NCBI RefSeq assembly: GCF_024168825.1 | Contig: NZ_JALJWH010000001.1 | Coordinates: 310,001-374,000 of the forward strand | Origin: Paenarthrobacter sp. A20 | Lineage (GTDB): Bacteria > Actinomycetota > Actinomycetes > Actinomycetales > Micrococcaceae | Direction: 5' to 3' | DNA: 64,000 nucleotides | Shown here: positions 43,564 through 51,840 of the stretch, piece by piece | How the letters are laid out: each line of letters opens with the position of its first letter | Position numbering within the stretch: the stretch's first letter is position 1 | Made by a program: the position numbers and the translations under genes | The notes under the pieces: generated by a model | Databases searched by the model: none | Seen by the model: the letters and a program-made list of their open reading frames with translations, nothing else | Told to the model about the DNA's origin: nothing

Positions 43564-44328
43564 CTAAGCCCACATTCGGCTGAGCCAAGCGGCGCACAGT
43601 CCAGTCCACTGATCAGCGCCGGCCGTTCCCGAAGCCAGACCAATACCGTGGACGCCGTGCGGGAAGACGTGCAGTTCCACCGGGACCCCGGCCCGACTGA
43701 GCGCGCTGGCATAGGCGAGGCTGTGGCCGACCGGGACCGAGTGGTCGTCGGCAGTGTGCCAGAGGAAAGCGGGCGGCGTGGCAGGGGTAACGTGCAGTTC
43801 CGCTGACAGCTCCCGCAGTACCTCCGGTTCGGCGCCTGCTCCGGCAAGATTGTCCACGGACCCCTGATGCACCGAGTCCACAAACGAAATCACGGGATAG
43901 CAGAGGACACTGAGGTTCGGCAGGGCCCCTGCAACGTCCAGTGAGGGGTCGCCGGTGGACACCCCGACGGACAACGTTGATGCCACGTGTCCGCCGGCCG
44001 AAAAGCCCAGGACGCCTACGCGCGATGGGTCAAGGTTCAGGCCATGGTCACCACGACGAATCCACAACATGGCCTGTTTCGCGGCGGCGAGCGGAGCCGG
44101 ATGCCTGTCCGGAGCCACCGGATATCGCAGGACGAACGCATGGATCCCCAGTGAGGCAAGCCATTCAGCCACCGGTTCCGCTTCGTGGTCGGCCGTTTTG
44201 GCGTAGCCTCCGCCGGGAAGGACCAGGACGGCGGGCGCCGCTTCAGTGGAAGGCCCCGCCACACCGGAATGTCCGACGGCGGGAATCACCGTGAGCGCCC
44301 GGGGCGCCTGTCCGCGCCGTGGTGTCAT
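43564..44328 (-). CDS. alpha/beta hydrolase, acetyl-esterase (BD-FAE/axe-like) type
   Basis: The 254-residue hydrolase has the oxyanion motif LPGGGYA, the nucleophile elbow GFSAGGH, an acid in HTADDHSVP and a final histidine in FPHGVHGIG. This is the pattern of bifunctional feruloyl/acetyl xylan esterases and related carbohydrate esterases. It follows a LacI gene with a 4-bp overlap and may deacylate the sugar handled by the divergent dehydrogenase operon. Confidence 0.82.
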   Translation of the reverse strand: MTPRRGQAPRALTVIPAVGHSGVAGPSTEAAPAVLVLPGGGYAKTADHEAEPVAEWLASLGIHAFVLRYPVAPDRHPAPLAAAKQAMLWIRRGDHGLNLDPSRVGVLGFSAGGHVASTLSVGVSTGDPSLDVAGALPNLSVLCYPVISFVDSVHQGSVDNLAGAGAEPEVLRELSAELHVTPATPPAFLWHTADDHSVPVGHSLAYASALSRAGVPVELHVFPHGVHGIGLASGTAGADQWTGLCAAWLSRMWA

Positions 44329-45362
44329 ACCTGCGATTCAACCGGAGTTTCAGTGCTGCGGCGGAGCTTGACCGCACCGCTGACGGGAGGAGTATCGGGA
44401 TCGCCTGCAGCGAGCCGTCCAATGTCTTCAAGCGGCAGGTGCACGGTGGAGAGGGCCGGGCGGAAATCGCGCAGGGTTTCGATGTCATCAAAGCCGGCGA
44501 TGGTGGCGTCGCGGGGAATCCACACGCCCTCCGGTCGAAGGGCGGCAGTGACTCCAATGGCCATGACGTCATTGACGGCGAAGATGCAGAGCCGCTCCTT
44601 TGATGCCTTGATCCGGTCCGCAAGCGCCAGGCCGGCCTCGTACCCTCCGGCACGGTTGAAGCCGGTGCGGATAACCTCAGCCTGCGGCCTGCCGGCATCC
44701 GCGAGCCCTCGTTGGAAGCCGCGGACCCGATCATCTGAGGTGTACAGGCCTTCAGGGCCGGCGACGATCAGGAATGCACCTTCGTGCGCGGCTGCCAATT
44801 CAGCCGCAAGGCCGGCAGAGAGTTCCTCGTTGGGGACTTTCACCACGTGGTAACCCTCCTCCGTGGAGACACCAACAACCGGGTGACCAACCACCCCCAC
44901 GTGCCCACCATTGCGGCAGTAGCGGTCCAGCTCTGCGGCCAGCTCAGTATTTCCTTGCTTATCCTCGGTCCGTACCGAACGTGAACCGGCAATGACGATC
45001 GAGTCTGCGCGACGGGCGGCGAACGCTGCCACGGCCTCTTTTTCATCCGCCGGAGCACCGGACGTGCTGGCCAGGAGAACCATGCGGTTCTGCTGGCGGG
45101 CCGCTTCCTGGACGCCGCGGGCAATAGCGGAGAAGTAGGGATCGGCGATGTCGTGGACAATGAGGCCGATCAAGCCCGAACTCGACTTCGCGAGGGCCTG
45201 CGCCTGCGCGTTGGGTACGTAGCCGAGTTTGTCTGCCGCCTCGCGGACGCGCTCGGCAATGTCCTCCGCCGGCTTACGGGTGGAGCCGTTGAGTACCCGG
45301 GAGGCAGTGGCCAGGGAAACCCCGGCCAAACGGGCAACTTCACTCAGTGTGCTGGCGGCCAC
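44325..45362 (-). CDS. LacI family transcriptional regulator
   Basis: The 345-residue regulator has the HTH (TLSEVARLAGVSLATASRVLN) in its first 25 residues, the hinge, then a periplasmic-binding-like core (LIGLIVHDIADPYFSAIARG, CIFAVNDVMAIGV). GTG at 45362 is chosen because AGGAGG lies six bases upstream; a TTG seven codons earlier includes this ribosome-binding site in the coding part. Two LacI-type operators lie in the divergent promoter region, so it probably controls both itself and the dehydrogenase operon. Confidence 0.92.
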   Translation of the reverse strand: MAASTLSEVARLAGVSLATASRVLNGSTRKPAEDIAERVREAADKLGYVPNAQAQALAKSSSGLIGLIVHDIADPYFSAIARGVQEAARQQNRMVLLASTSGAPADEKEAVAAFAARRADSIVIAGSRSVRTEDKQGNTELAAELDRYCRNGGHVGVVGHPVVGVSTEEGYHVVKVPNEELSAGLAAELAAAHEGAFLIVAGPEGLYTSDDRVRGFQRGLADAGRPQAEVIRTGFNRAGGYEAGLALADRIKASKERLCIFAVNDVMAIGVTAALRPEGVWIPRDATIAGFDDIETLRDFRPALSTVHLPLEDIGRLAAGDPDTPPVSGAVKLRRSTETPVESQV

Positions 45363-45430
45363 GTGGGCCCTCCTTTTCTGCAAGCGTCGGGACTGGCGCT
45401 AAGGAAATTATGTCAGTCTTCCGAGAGTTT

Positions 45431-45446
45431 TGGGAAAGCGCTTGCC
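45431..45446. promoter_or_regulatory. LacI-type operator (distal copy)
   Basis: TGGGAAAGCGCTTGCC is close to the perfect palindrome TGGGAAAGCGCTTTCCCA. It is 50 bp from a second copy, a spacing compatible with looping. Confidence 0.72.
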
Positions 45447-45480
45447 AATCCGGCGCGCCATAGTGCATGATCGAATGCAA

Positions 45481-45498
45481 TGGGAATGCGCTTTCCCA
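45481..45498. promoter_or_regulatory. LacI-type operator (proximal copy)
   Basis: TGGGAATGCGCTTTCCCA has 8 of 9 palindromic positions matched and the central CG typical of LacI/CcpA-like sites. It lies 60 bp before the dehydrogenase start. Confidence 0.82.
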
Positions 45499-45558
45499 CA
45501 TGAACCGTCAAACACCGGTATCCGCAGAGCGACCGGCACACAAGGCACTGGAGAAAAC

Positions 45559-46728
45559 ATGGGCTTCGAAACAAAGACGATCCGCATCGCCATGAACGGC
45601 ATCACTGGCCGTATGGGCTACCGCCAGCACCTGCTGCGGTCCATCCTCCCCATTCGCGACGCCGGCGGCTTCACTCTGGAAGACGGCACCAAGGTTCAGG
45701 TTGAGCCCATCCTCGTCGGCCGTAACGAAGCCAAGATCCGCGAGCTCGCCGAGCTCCACAAGGTCTCCGAATGGACCACCGACCTGGACGCAGTCATCGC
45801 CGATCCCACTGTGGACGTCATCTTCGACGCTTCCATGACCAGCCTCCGTGCCGCCACGTTGAAGAAGGCCATGCGCGCCGGCAAGCACATCTTCACCGAG
45901 AAGCCCACGGCTGAGACCCTCGAAGAGGCAATCGAACTCGCGCAGATCGGCAAGGAAGCCGGCGTCACCGCAGGCGTCGTGCACGACAAGCTCTACCTCC
46001 CGGGCCTGGTCAAGCTCCGCCGCCTGGTGGACGAAGGCTTCTTCGGCCGCATCCTCTCCATCCGTGGCGAATTCGGCTACTGGGTCTTCGAAGGCGATGT
46101 CCAGGCTGCACAGCGTCCGTCCTGGAACTACCGCAAGGAAGACGGCGGTGGAATGACCACGGACATGTTCTGCCACTGGAACTACGTCCTCGAAGGCATC
46201 ATCGGCAAGGTCAAGAGCGTCAACGCCAAGACCGCCACGCACATCCCCGCACGTTGGGACGAGGCCGGCAAGGAATACAAGGCCACCGCGGACGACGCTT
46301 CCTACGGCATCTTCGAGCTCGAAACCCCGGGCGGCGACGACGTCATCGGCCAGATCAACTCCTCCTGGGCCGTCCGCGTCTACCGCGACGAACTGGTTGA
46401 GTTCCAGATCGACGGCACGCACGGTTCCGCCGTCGCCGGCTTGAACAGGTGCGTTGCGCAGCAGCGCGCCCACACCCCCAAGCCCGTCTGGAACCCGGAC
46501 CTGCCCGTCACGGAATCCTTCCGCAGCCAGTGGCAGGAAGTCCCCGCCAACGCTGAACTGGACAACGGCTTCAAGCTGCAGTGGGAAGAATTCCTGCGCG
46601 ACGTCGTCGCCGGTCGCGAGCACCGCTTTGGCCTGCTCTCCGCCGCCCGCGGCGTGCAGCTGGCCGAGCTTGGCCTCCAGTCCTCGGCCGAGCGCCGCAC
46701 CATCGACATCCCGGAGATCACCCTCTAA
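45559..46728 (+). CDS. Gfo/Idh/MocA family oxidoreductase
   Basis: The 389-residue dehydrogenase has an N-terminal Rossmann domain (IAMNGITGRMGYRQH), the EKPTAETLEEA motif with the catalytic Lys, and a C-terminal alpha/beta domain with GDVQAAQRPSWNYRKEDGGG. The family oxidises a sugar or inositol hydroxyl with NAD(P). The ATG 45559 follows GGAGAAAAC. It overlaps the next gene by one base (TAATG). With the DUF993 and isomerase genes it forms a three-gene operon under LacI-type operators. Confidence 0.87.
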   Translation: MGFETKTIRIAMNGITGRMGYRQHLLRSILPIRDAGGFTLEDGTKVQVEPILVGRNEAKIRELAELHKVSEWTTDLDAVIADPTVDVIFDASMTSLRAATLKKAMRAGKHIFTEKPTAETLEEAIELAQIGKEAGVTAGVVHDKLYLPGLVKLRRLVDEGFFGRILSIRGEFGYWVFEGDVQAAQRPSWNYRKEDGGGMTTDMFCHWNYVLEGIIGKVKSVNAKTATHIPARWDEAGKEYKATADDASYGIFELETPGGDDVIGQINSSWAVRVYRDELVEFQIDGTHGSAVAGLNRCVAQQRAHTPKPVWNPDLPVTESFRSQWQEVPANAELDNGFKLQWEEFLRDVVAGREHRFGLLSAARGVQLAELGLQSSAERRTIDIPEITL

Positions 46729-47942
46729 TGACGTCACTCATTCTTCCCACCGACGACGGCGGCACCCGCGAGTACCGCCTTCAGCCCGCCACTGCGTGGG
46801 TCAAGCCGACCGCACCACTGACCGCCCGCCGCGCTTACGCCGCTGCGCACGTCATCCCTGAGGTCGCCGCCGACAACACACCCGGCGCTCCGGCGCAGCT
46901 CGACTGGGATGCCACCCTGGCGTACCGGCACGAGCTGTGGTCCTACGGTTTGGGCGTGGCCGATGCCATGGACACAGCACAGCGCGGCATGGGCCTTGAC
47001 TGGGCAGCCACCCAGCAGCTCATCAAGCGCACGGGTGCCGAGGCCGCTTCCGTCGTGGCTGGCAGCAACGCGGCGACGGCAGGCAAATCCGTCCGCGACC
47101 TCGTATCCTGCGGCGCAGGCACTGATCAGTTGGACATCGCCACGCTTCCCGAGGGTGCGGCCGGTATCCAGGCCGTCATCGACGCCTACCGTGAGCAGAT
47201 CGCCGTCGTCAGCGAAGCCGGCCCCAAGGTCATCCTCATGGCCTCCCGCGCGCTGGCCAAGGTTGCCAACGGCGCCGACGACTACCTGCACGTCTACTCG
47301 ACGCTCCTGCAGGAAGTTGACCAGCCCGTCATCCTGCACTGGCTCGGCACTATGTTCGACCCCGCGCTGGCCGGCTATTGGGGTTCCGACGACGTCTCTG
47401 TCGCTACGGAAACGTTCCTCAGCCTCATCCGCGAGCACTCGGACAAGGTTGACGGCGTGAAGGTTTCGCTGTTGGACGCCTCGCATGAGGTCGCCCTCCG
47501 GGCTGCGTTGCCCTCGGGCGTCCGTCTCTACACGGGCGACGACTTCAACTACCCGGAATTGATCGACGGCGACGAAACCCACCACTCGGACGCCCTGCTG
47601 GGCATCTTCGCGGCGATCTACCCGGCCGCTTCGGTGGCGTTGCAGAAGTACGACGCCGGCCAAGGCGCCGAAGGACGCGCCATCCTGGACTCCACCCGTG
47701 AGCTCGGAAAGCACATCTTCAGCGCTCCGACGTTCTACTACAAGACCGGTATCGCGTTCATGTCCTGGCTCAACGGCAAGCAGCCCGGTTTCCAGATGGT
47801 GGGTGGCCTGCACTCCGGCCGTTCCGTCCTGCACCTGGCCAAGACCTTCGAACTGGCCGATCAGGCCGGCCTGCTGAAGGATCCGTCGCTGGCAGCCTTC
47901 AGGATGTCGGACTTCCTGCGGATCAACGGGGTAGGCGCATGA
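46728..47942 (+). CDS. DUF993 family, dihydrodipicolinate-synthase-like TIM barrel
   Basis: The 404-residue protein matches DUF993, distantly related to class I aldolases of the DHDPS/NAL group. Features include LAYRHELWSYGLGVADAMDT, GPKVILMASRALAKVANG and DGVKVSLLDASHE, in which Lys245 is at the place expected for a Schiff-base lysine. The reaction is unknown. It overlaps the upstream dehydrogenase by 1 bp and the downstream isomerase by 4 bp, so the three proteins are made together. Confidence 0.82.
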   Translation: MTSLILPTDDGGTREYRLQPATAWVKPTAPLTARRAYAAAHVIPEVAADNTPGAPAQLDWDATLAYRHELWSYGLGVADAMDTAQRGMGLDWAATQQLIKRTGAEAASVVAGSNAATAGKSVRDLVSCGAGTDQLDIATLPEGAAGIQAVIDAYREQIAVVSEAGPKVILMASRALAKVANGADDYLHVYSTLLQEVDQPVILHWLGTMFDPALAGYWGSDDVSVATETFLSLIREHSDKVDGVKVSLLDASHEVALRAALPSGVRLYTGDDFNYPELIDGDETHHSDALLGIFAAIYPAASVALQKYDAGQGAEGRAILDSTRELGKHIFSAPTFYYKTGIAFMSWLNGKQPGFQMVGGLHSGRSVLHLAKTFELADQAGLLKDPSLAAFRMSDFLRINGVGA

Positions 47943-48781
47943 GCGCGGACTTCTCCCGGCTTTCGCTGAACAACGCCACCACCAAGAAGTGGACGCTTGC
48001 TGAAGCCGTGGATGGTTGTGCCCGTGCCGGTATCCCCGCAATCGGGCCTTGGCGTGACCGTGTTGCCGAGGCCGGCCTGGACAAGGCAGCCAAGCTGATC
48101 AAGGACGCCGGCCTTCGGGTTTCGTCCCTGTGCCGCGGTGGATTCCTTACGGCAGCCGACGCCGAGGGACAGGCCGCTGCGCTGGCCGACAACTTCGAGG
48201 CCGTCCGTGAAGCAGTAGCCCTGGACACGCAGGAACTGTTCCTGGTGGTCGGTGGACTCGCTCCCGGTGAGAAGGACGTCGTCGCTGCCCGCCAGCGCGT
48301 CGCCGACCGGCTCGAGGAACTGGTTCCGTTCGCTTCCGAGAACGGTGTGCGCCTGGTGCTGGAACCGCTGCACCCGATGTACGCAGCAGACCGCGCACTC
48401 ATCTCCACCCTCGGCCAGGCACTCGATCTCGCCGCGCCGTACGACGCAAAGGCTGTTGGCGTCGCCGTCGACACTTTCCACGTCTGGTGGGATCCGGAAC
48501 TGAAGGCCCAGATCGACCGCGCCGGTCGCGAAGACCGCATTGCCTCCTACCAGGTATGCGACTTCAACCTGCCGATCGCCGCGGACGCGCTGTTGTCCCG
48601 CGGCATGATGGGCGACGGCGTCATCGACTTCGCGACCATCGGCACCTGGGTCCGGGACGCCGGATACAAGGGCGACATCGAGGTTGAAATCTTCAACCAG
48701 GAAATCTGGGACGCAGATGGCGACACCGTTCTGGAGACCATGAAGCAGCGCTACGCGGAGCTCGTCCTCCCGTTCGCCTAA
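47939..48781 (+). CDS. sugar phosphate isomerase/epimerase (TIM barrel)
   Basis: The 280-residue protein has the AP-endonuclease-2 fold: LSLNNATTKKWTLAEAVDGC-type start, FLVVGGLAPGEKD, VRLVLEPLHPMYAADR, VGVAVDTFHVWWDPEL and DIEVEIFNQEIW. The Glu/Asp/His metal ligands of the family are in place. It is the last gene of the operon; a 15-bp stem-loop follows. It probably isomerises the product of the dehydrogenase. Confidence 0.83.
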   Translation: MSADFSRLSLNNATTKKWTLAEAVDGCARAGIPAIGPWRDRVAEAGLDKAAKLIKDAGLRVSSLCRGGFLTAADAEGQAAALADNFEAVREAVALDTQELFLVVGGLAPGEKDVVAARQRVADRLEELVPFASENGVRLVLEPLHPMYAADRALISTLGQALDLAAPYDAKAVGVAVDTFHVWWDPELKAQIDRAGREDRIASYQVCDFNLPIAADALLSRGMMGDGVIDFATIGTWVRDAGYKGDIEVEIFNQEIWDADGDTVLETMKQRYAELVLPFA

Positions 48782-48785
48782 CAAC

Positions 48786-48827
48786 GTGATCCTCCCGCGG
48801 ATGCCCTAAGCTCCGCGGGAGGATCAC
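48786..48827 (+). terminator. strong stem-loop after the isomerase
   Basis: A 15-bp perfect stem GTGATCCTCCCGCGG / CCGCGGGAGGATCAC (48786-48800, 48813-48827) with a 12-base loop begins 4 bp after the stop codon. It lacks a T-run, so it may be a processing or stabilising hairpin. Confidence 0.75.
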
Positions 48828-48903
48828 TCCAAAACCAGCGGGTCCCTGCCAAGGTCACGGCGGGGGCCCGCTTTTGTGTCCTGGTTGCGTGTTCGTCTTG
48901 GCT

Positions 48904-49609
48904 GGGCGTACGGCTGACACCTGCTTTGATTTCCGAACCGGCCTGACACGCCGCATTGTGGGTGTGTCGCAGGGGCCGTGGCTTCCAAAGTAGGTGGTGG
49001 CGGTACACCCTGTTTGCAGCATCGCTCAGCCGCGCCTTGTCTTCGGCCTCACCGCCGCTCAATGCCGATGACACCCGGATTTCAGTGGCTTGCCTCGGCT
49101 TCTGGGGCTCAACGGACTTGCGCGGCGCCGTCCCGTCCCGGCAGGGGGAACAGGCTCGACGACGGCGGCCCGCCAGTCCCGCCGTCGGGCGCGTTTCACC
49201 GGGCTGGCTGGCCTGGGCGTACGTCTGACACCCACTTTGATTTCCGAACCGGCCTGACACGCCGCATTGTGGGTGTGTCGCAGGGGCCGTGGCTTCCAAA
49301 GTAGGTGGTGGCGGTACACTCGGGCGTTTCATTGGGCTTGCTGGCCTGGGCGTACGGCTATCACCCACTTTGATTTCCGAACCGGCCTGACGCGCCGCAT
49401 TGTGGGCGTGTCGCAGGGGCCGTGGCTTCCAAAGTAGGTGGTGGCGGTACACTCGGGCGTTTCACCGCGCTGGCTGGCCTGGGCGTACGGCTGACACCCA
49501 CTTTGATTTCCGAACCGGCCTGACACGCCGCATTGTGGGTGTGTCGCGGGGGCCGTGGCTTCCAAAGTAGGTGGTGGCGGTACACCCTGTTTGTGTCAGC
49601 TGTACGTCC
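48904..49609. repeat. non-coding array of four 79-nt hairpin units, three at a 133-bp period
   Basis: Four copies of a conserved unit lie at 48918-48996, 49229-49307, 49362-49440 and 49495-49573. Copies 2-4 are exactly 133 bp apart; copy 1 is separated by 311 bp. Each folds into one hairpin: outer arms CACCCACTTTG / CAAAGTAGGTG and an inner stem GACACGCC / GGTGTGTC around the loop GCATTGTG. Copy 3 has GACGCGCC / GGCGTGTC, still pairing. The block begins with GGGCGTACGGCTGACAC (48904-48920) and ends with an inverted near-copy, GTGTCAGCTGTACGTCC (49593-49609, 15 of 17). Repetitive reading frames here are not credible genes. It resembles a non-autonomous mobile or REP-type element. Confidence 0.85.
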
Positions 49610-49734
49610 TCGAATGCGCAGGTGAGATAAGTGGTACACAGCTGAAACATTGCGTCGATGCGAGGAAACAATGGCCACTTACATTGGTTCTACCTGGACA
49701 AAGACGTCCACGAAACCATTGAAGGGACACCACT

Positions 49735-49908
49735 ATGATGCTCTTGAAGACCCTGACCTTTTTCCTCGACGCCAGCGGCAGCCACAGCGGCCCCACCGGT
49801 GATTCCAGCCCCGAGCACGCCCCAGTTTTCGCCACCGAGCGCCTGACCTCCAGCGCTTGGGAGGGCTGGTGGGACGACGCCGACCAAGGCTTCCCAGCCG
49901 AAGCCTGA
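49735..49908 (+). CDS. 57-residue small ORF, unknown
   Basis: The ORF from ATG 49735 to TGA 49906-49908 has a fair ribosome-binding site (GAAGGGA, seven bases upstream). It encodes a short hydrophobic N-terminus (MMLLKTLTFFLDASG), a Gly/Ser/Pro-rich middle and an acidic, Trp-rich tail (SAWEGWWDDADQGFPAEA). I recognise no family. An overlapping 43-codon ORF from 49671 in another frame competes. It lies just after the hairpin array and ends 4 bp from the convergent globin gene. Expression is unproven. Confidence 0.4.
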   Translation: MMLLKTLTFFLDASGSHSGPTGDSSPEHAPVFATERLTSSAWEGWWDDADQGFPAEA

Positions 49909-49912
49909 GCTG

Positions 49913-50362
49913 TCACGCGGCGACGAGTCCACCCCAGGACCACTTGGGAATCAGCAGTCCTGGAGGGACATCATCTGCTGAGCGTTCGTAGCGGGCCATG
50001 GTGTTGGTAGTGGCCCAGGCAAAGTAATCGTGAAGTATTCCGCGGAGTCGGGCATCCTCTGGGCCGACGTCCGCCAACGCCTGATCGAAGCACTCAATGG
50101 CCCGGAGGTTCATCTCTTCATGGGGACCGTTTCCACTGTGCATCCTCACCACGGATGTTTCGTCACCGTAGGCGCCCGAGTACAGCGGTGGGCCGCCCAG
50201 GGCCTCGCTCCAGTAGGCGGCCAGTCGCTGCGTGTGCTCGGGGTGAACGCCGTGCCGGAACGCGTGCCCCACCACCTCGTCCGCCACCACCCTGACATGC
50301 CATGCAGCGGCCAGCGCCAGGAAATAGTCGCTTCCACCGGACGCCTCATACACCGTCTCCAT
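49913..50362 (-). CDS. truncated haemoglobin-like protein (group II)
   Basis: The 149-residue protein begins with YEASGGSDYFLALAAAWHVRV, followed by RLAAYWSEALGGPPLYS and a SVVRMHSGNGPHEEMNLRAIECFDQAL segment (two pieces). This is the trHbO arrangement with the proximal-His region near RMHSGNG. Group II globins handle O2, NO or peroxide in the cytosol. A sub-branch with short N-terminus is likely. It stands alone between the small ORF and the 74-residue gene. Confidence 0.75.
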   Translation of the reverse strand: METVYEASGGSDYFLALAAAWHVRVVADEVVGHAFRHGVHPEHTQRLAAYWSEALGGPPLYSGAYGDETSVVRMHSGNGPHEEMNLRAIECFDQALADVGPEDARLRGILHDYFAWATTNTMARYERSADDVPPGLLIPKWSWGGLVAA

Positions 50363-50440
50363 GCTGAAACGATGCCACGACGACGGCCGGGCGTGAAGTG
50401 CCGAGGGACGGGCCGGCGGGCTGAGGAAGTCCGCGCAGGC

Positions 50441-50665
50441 TCAGGAAGCTCGGGCAGCGAGCTGCACGCGGGCCTTCGGCAGACCAATAAAGGTGACTGA
50501 CCCGCCGTCGTGCGCTTGAAGTTCCAGGCTGATGTTCCGCGAGCCGTCCTGTGGCAGCACGGCTCTGACCTGAAAGATTTCACCCTGGATCTGCACCGTG
50601 TCGCCGTTCTTGATGGACTTGAGCTTGGCCTTGCGGGTGATGTCACCCCTTGCTGGGATATCCAT
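50441..50665 (-). CDS. 74-residue conserved hypothetical protein
   Basis: This small basic protein (MDIPARGDITRKAKLKSIKN, then strands GDTVQIQGEIFQVRAVL and NISLELQAHDGGSVTFIGL) looks like a small all-beta domain. I do not recognise a family. It starts 5 bp after the BrkB-type gene in the same direction and is likely co-transcribed with it. Confidence 0.6.
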   Translation of the reverse strand: MDIPARGDITRKAKLKSIKNGDTVQIQGEIFQVRAVLPQDGSRNISLELQAHDGGSVTFIGLPKARVQLAARAS

Positions 50666-50670
50666 TCCGG

Positions 50671-51750
50671 CTACTTGCCCTTGCGCGGTTCGTCGCCGTG
50701 GGTCTCGCGGATTTCCTCGCCGTCCCGCATGACTTCGTCTTCTTTTTCCTGCATTTTGTCGCTCTTCTTGGTGTCTCGCGGGGGCAATTGGATGGTCTCT
50801 TCGGCCTCAATGCCGCCCTGCAGTTGGCGTCCCCGCTCCATCTCGGCGTCGAATTCCGCGCCGAACAGCAAGGACATATTCAAGATCCAGAGCCACAGCA
50901 GCATGATGATGACGCCCGCGAGGGCACCGTATGTCTTGTTGTAATTGCTGAAGTTCGCCACATAGAAGCCGAAACCAAACGATGCCAGGGCGAAAATTAC
51001 CAGCGCAATGAGCGAACCCATGCTCATCCAGCGGAACTTGGGCTGTTTGACGTTGGGCGTGAAGTAGTAGAGCACAGCGATGATGGCCACCACGACGACA
51101 ATGAGGATCGGCCACTTGGCGATGTTCCAGACAGTCATGAACGCCTCCGACAAGCCGATTGCGCCGCCAATCGCCTCCGCCACAGGGCCGCTCAAAACCA
51201 GCATGGCCGCTGCGAGCGCGGCACCGACGACGGCGACAACTGTTACGGCGAGCATCGTTCCACGGAGTTTGATGAAGCCGCGGCCCTCGTCCACTTCGTA
51301 GACACGGTTCATGGCGCGGCTGAATGCGGTGACATAGCCGGAGGCTGACCACAGCGCCACGACGATGCCGAAGACCAGCGCAAAGCCGGCCGCATTGGAT
51401 TGGGTGAGTTCCTCGATGGGCTGCCGCAGCGTGTCAACGCCCGGGCCCGGCGCGAACTGCTGAGCCATGTCCAGGAGGGCCGACGTAGTCTTCCCCGCGT
51501 CCCCGAAGATTCCCAGCAGTGAAACCAACGCCAGGAGTGCCGGGAAGAGGGCAAGGACAGCGTAGTAGGTGAGGCCAGCCGCCGCGTCCGGACATTGATC
51601 CTTGATGAATTCGCGCTGGGTCCGCTTGGCGATGTACACCCAGGTGGGCTTCGCGAGGTCGTTTGGGCTGTCAGGTTTACGCGAATCTTCAGGGGACGGA
51701 GCGGTCTGCGATTTGGCCGTGCTGGTCTGGGCTGAGTCTTGTGTAGTCAT
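50671..51750 (-). CDS. YihY/BrkB family inner-membrane protein
   Basis: The 359-residue protein starts MTTQDSAQTS at ATG 51750; the longer in-frame extension to 51834 has no support. After a 45-residue polar stretch come six helices with DAAAGLTYYAVLALFPALLALVSLLG (two pieces), LWSASGYVTAFSRAMNRVYEV, PILIVVVVAIIAVLYYFTPNV and GALAGVIIMLLWLWILNMSLLFGAE (two pieces). Once described as RNase BN, YihY proteins are now seen as membrane proteins of unknown function. A long charged C-terminus follows. Confidence 0.88.
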   Translation of the reverse strand: MTTQDSAQTSTAKSQTAPSPEDSRKPDSPNDLAKPTWVYIAKRTQREFIKDQCPDAAAGLTYYAVLALFPALLALVSLLGIFGDAGKTTSALLDMAQQFAPGPGVDTLRQPIEELTQSNAAGFALVFGIVVALWSASGYVTAFSRAMNRVYEVDEGRGFIKLRGTMLAVTVVAVVGAALAAAMLVLSGPVAEAIGGAIGLSEAFMTVWNIAKWPILIVVVVAIIAVLYYFTPNVKQPKFRWMSMGSLIALVIFALASFGFGFYVANFSNYNKTYGALAGVIIMLLWLWILNMSLLFGAEFDAEMERGRQLQGGIEAEETIQLPPRDTKKSDKMQEKEDEVMRDGEEIRETHGDEPRKGK

Positions 51751-51840
51751 GGGGCACTCGTTCGTGGGGATGGTTTGCGCGAACAACTGATCCATCAATA
51801 GTAAGCATACTGATGAATTAATCGAAAGGCCCACGCCGAT

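Noticed and set aside
45508..46737. 409-codon minus-strand frame opposite the Gfo/Idh/MocA gene
   Set aside because: It is antisense to a firmly identified dehydrogenase and has no homology of its own.
48904..49609. CRISPR array
   Set aside because: The repeat is about 110 bp with a 133-bp period, the intervening sequence is itself repeated rather than unique, and no cas genes are present.
48978..49678. Several overlapping reading frames on both strands with repeated peptides (such as TATTYFGSHGP and RRVRPVRKSKW)
   Set aside because: They arise from the 133-bp hairpin repeats read in different frames, have no ribosome-binding sites and no recognisable domain, and switch frame between copies.
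49671..49802. 43-codon ORF starting MATYIGSTW
   Set aside because: It has no good ribosome-binding site and overlaps a better-supported 57-codon ORF in another frame.
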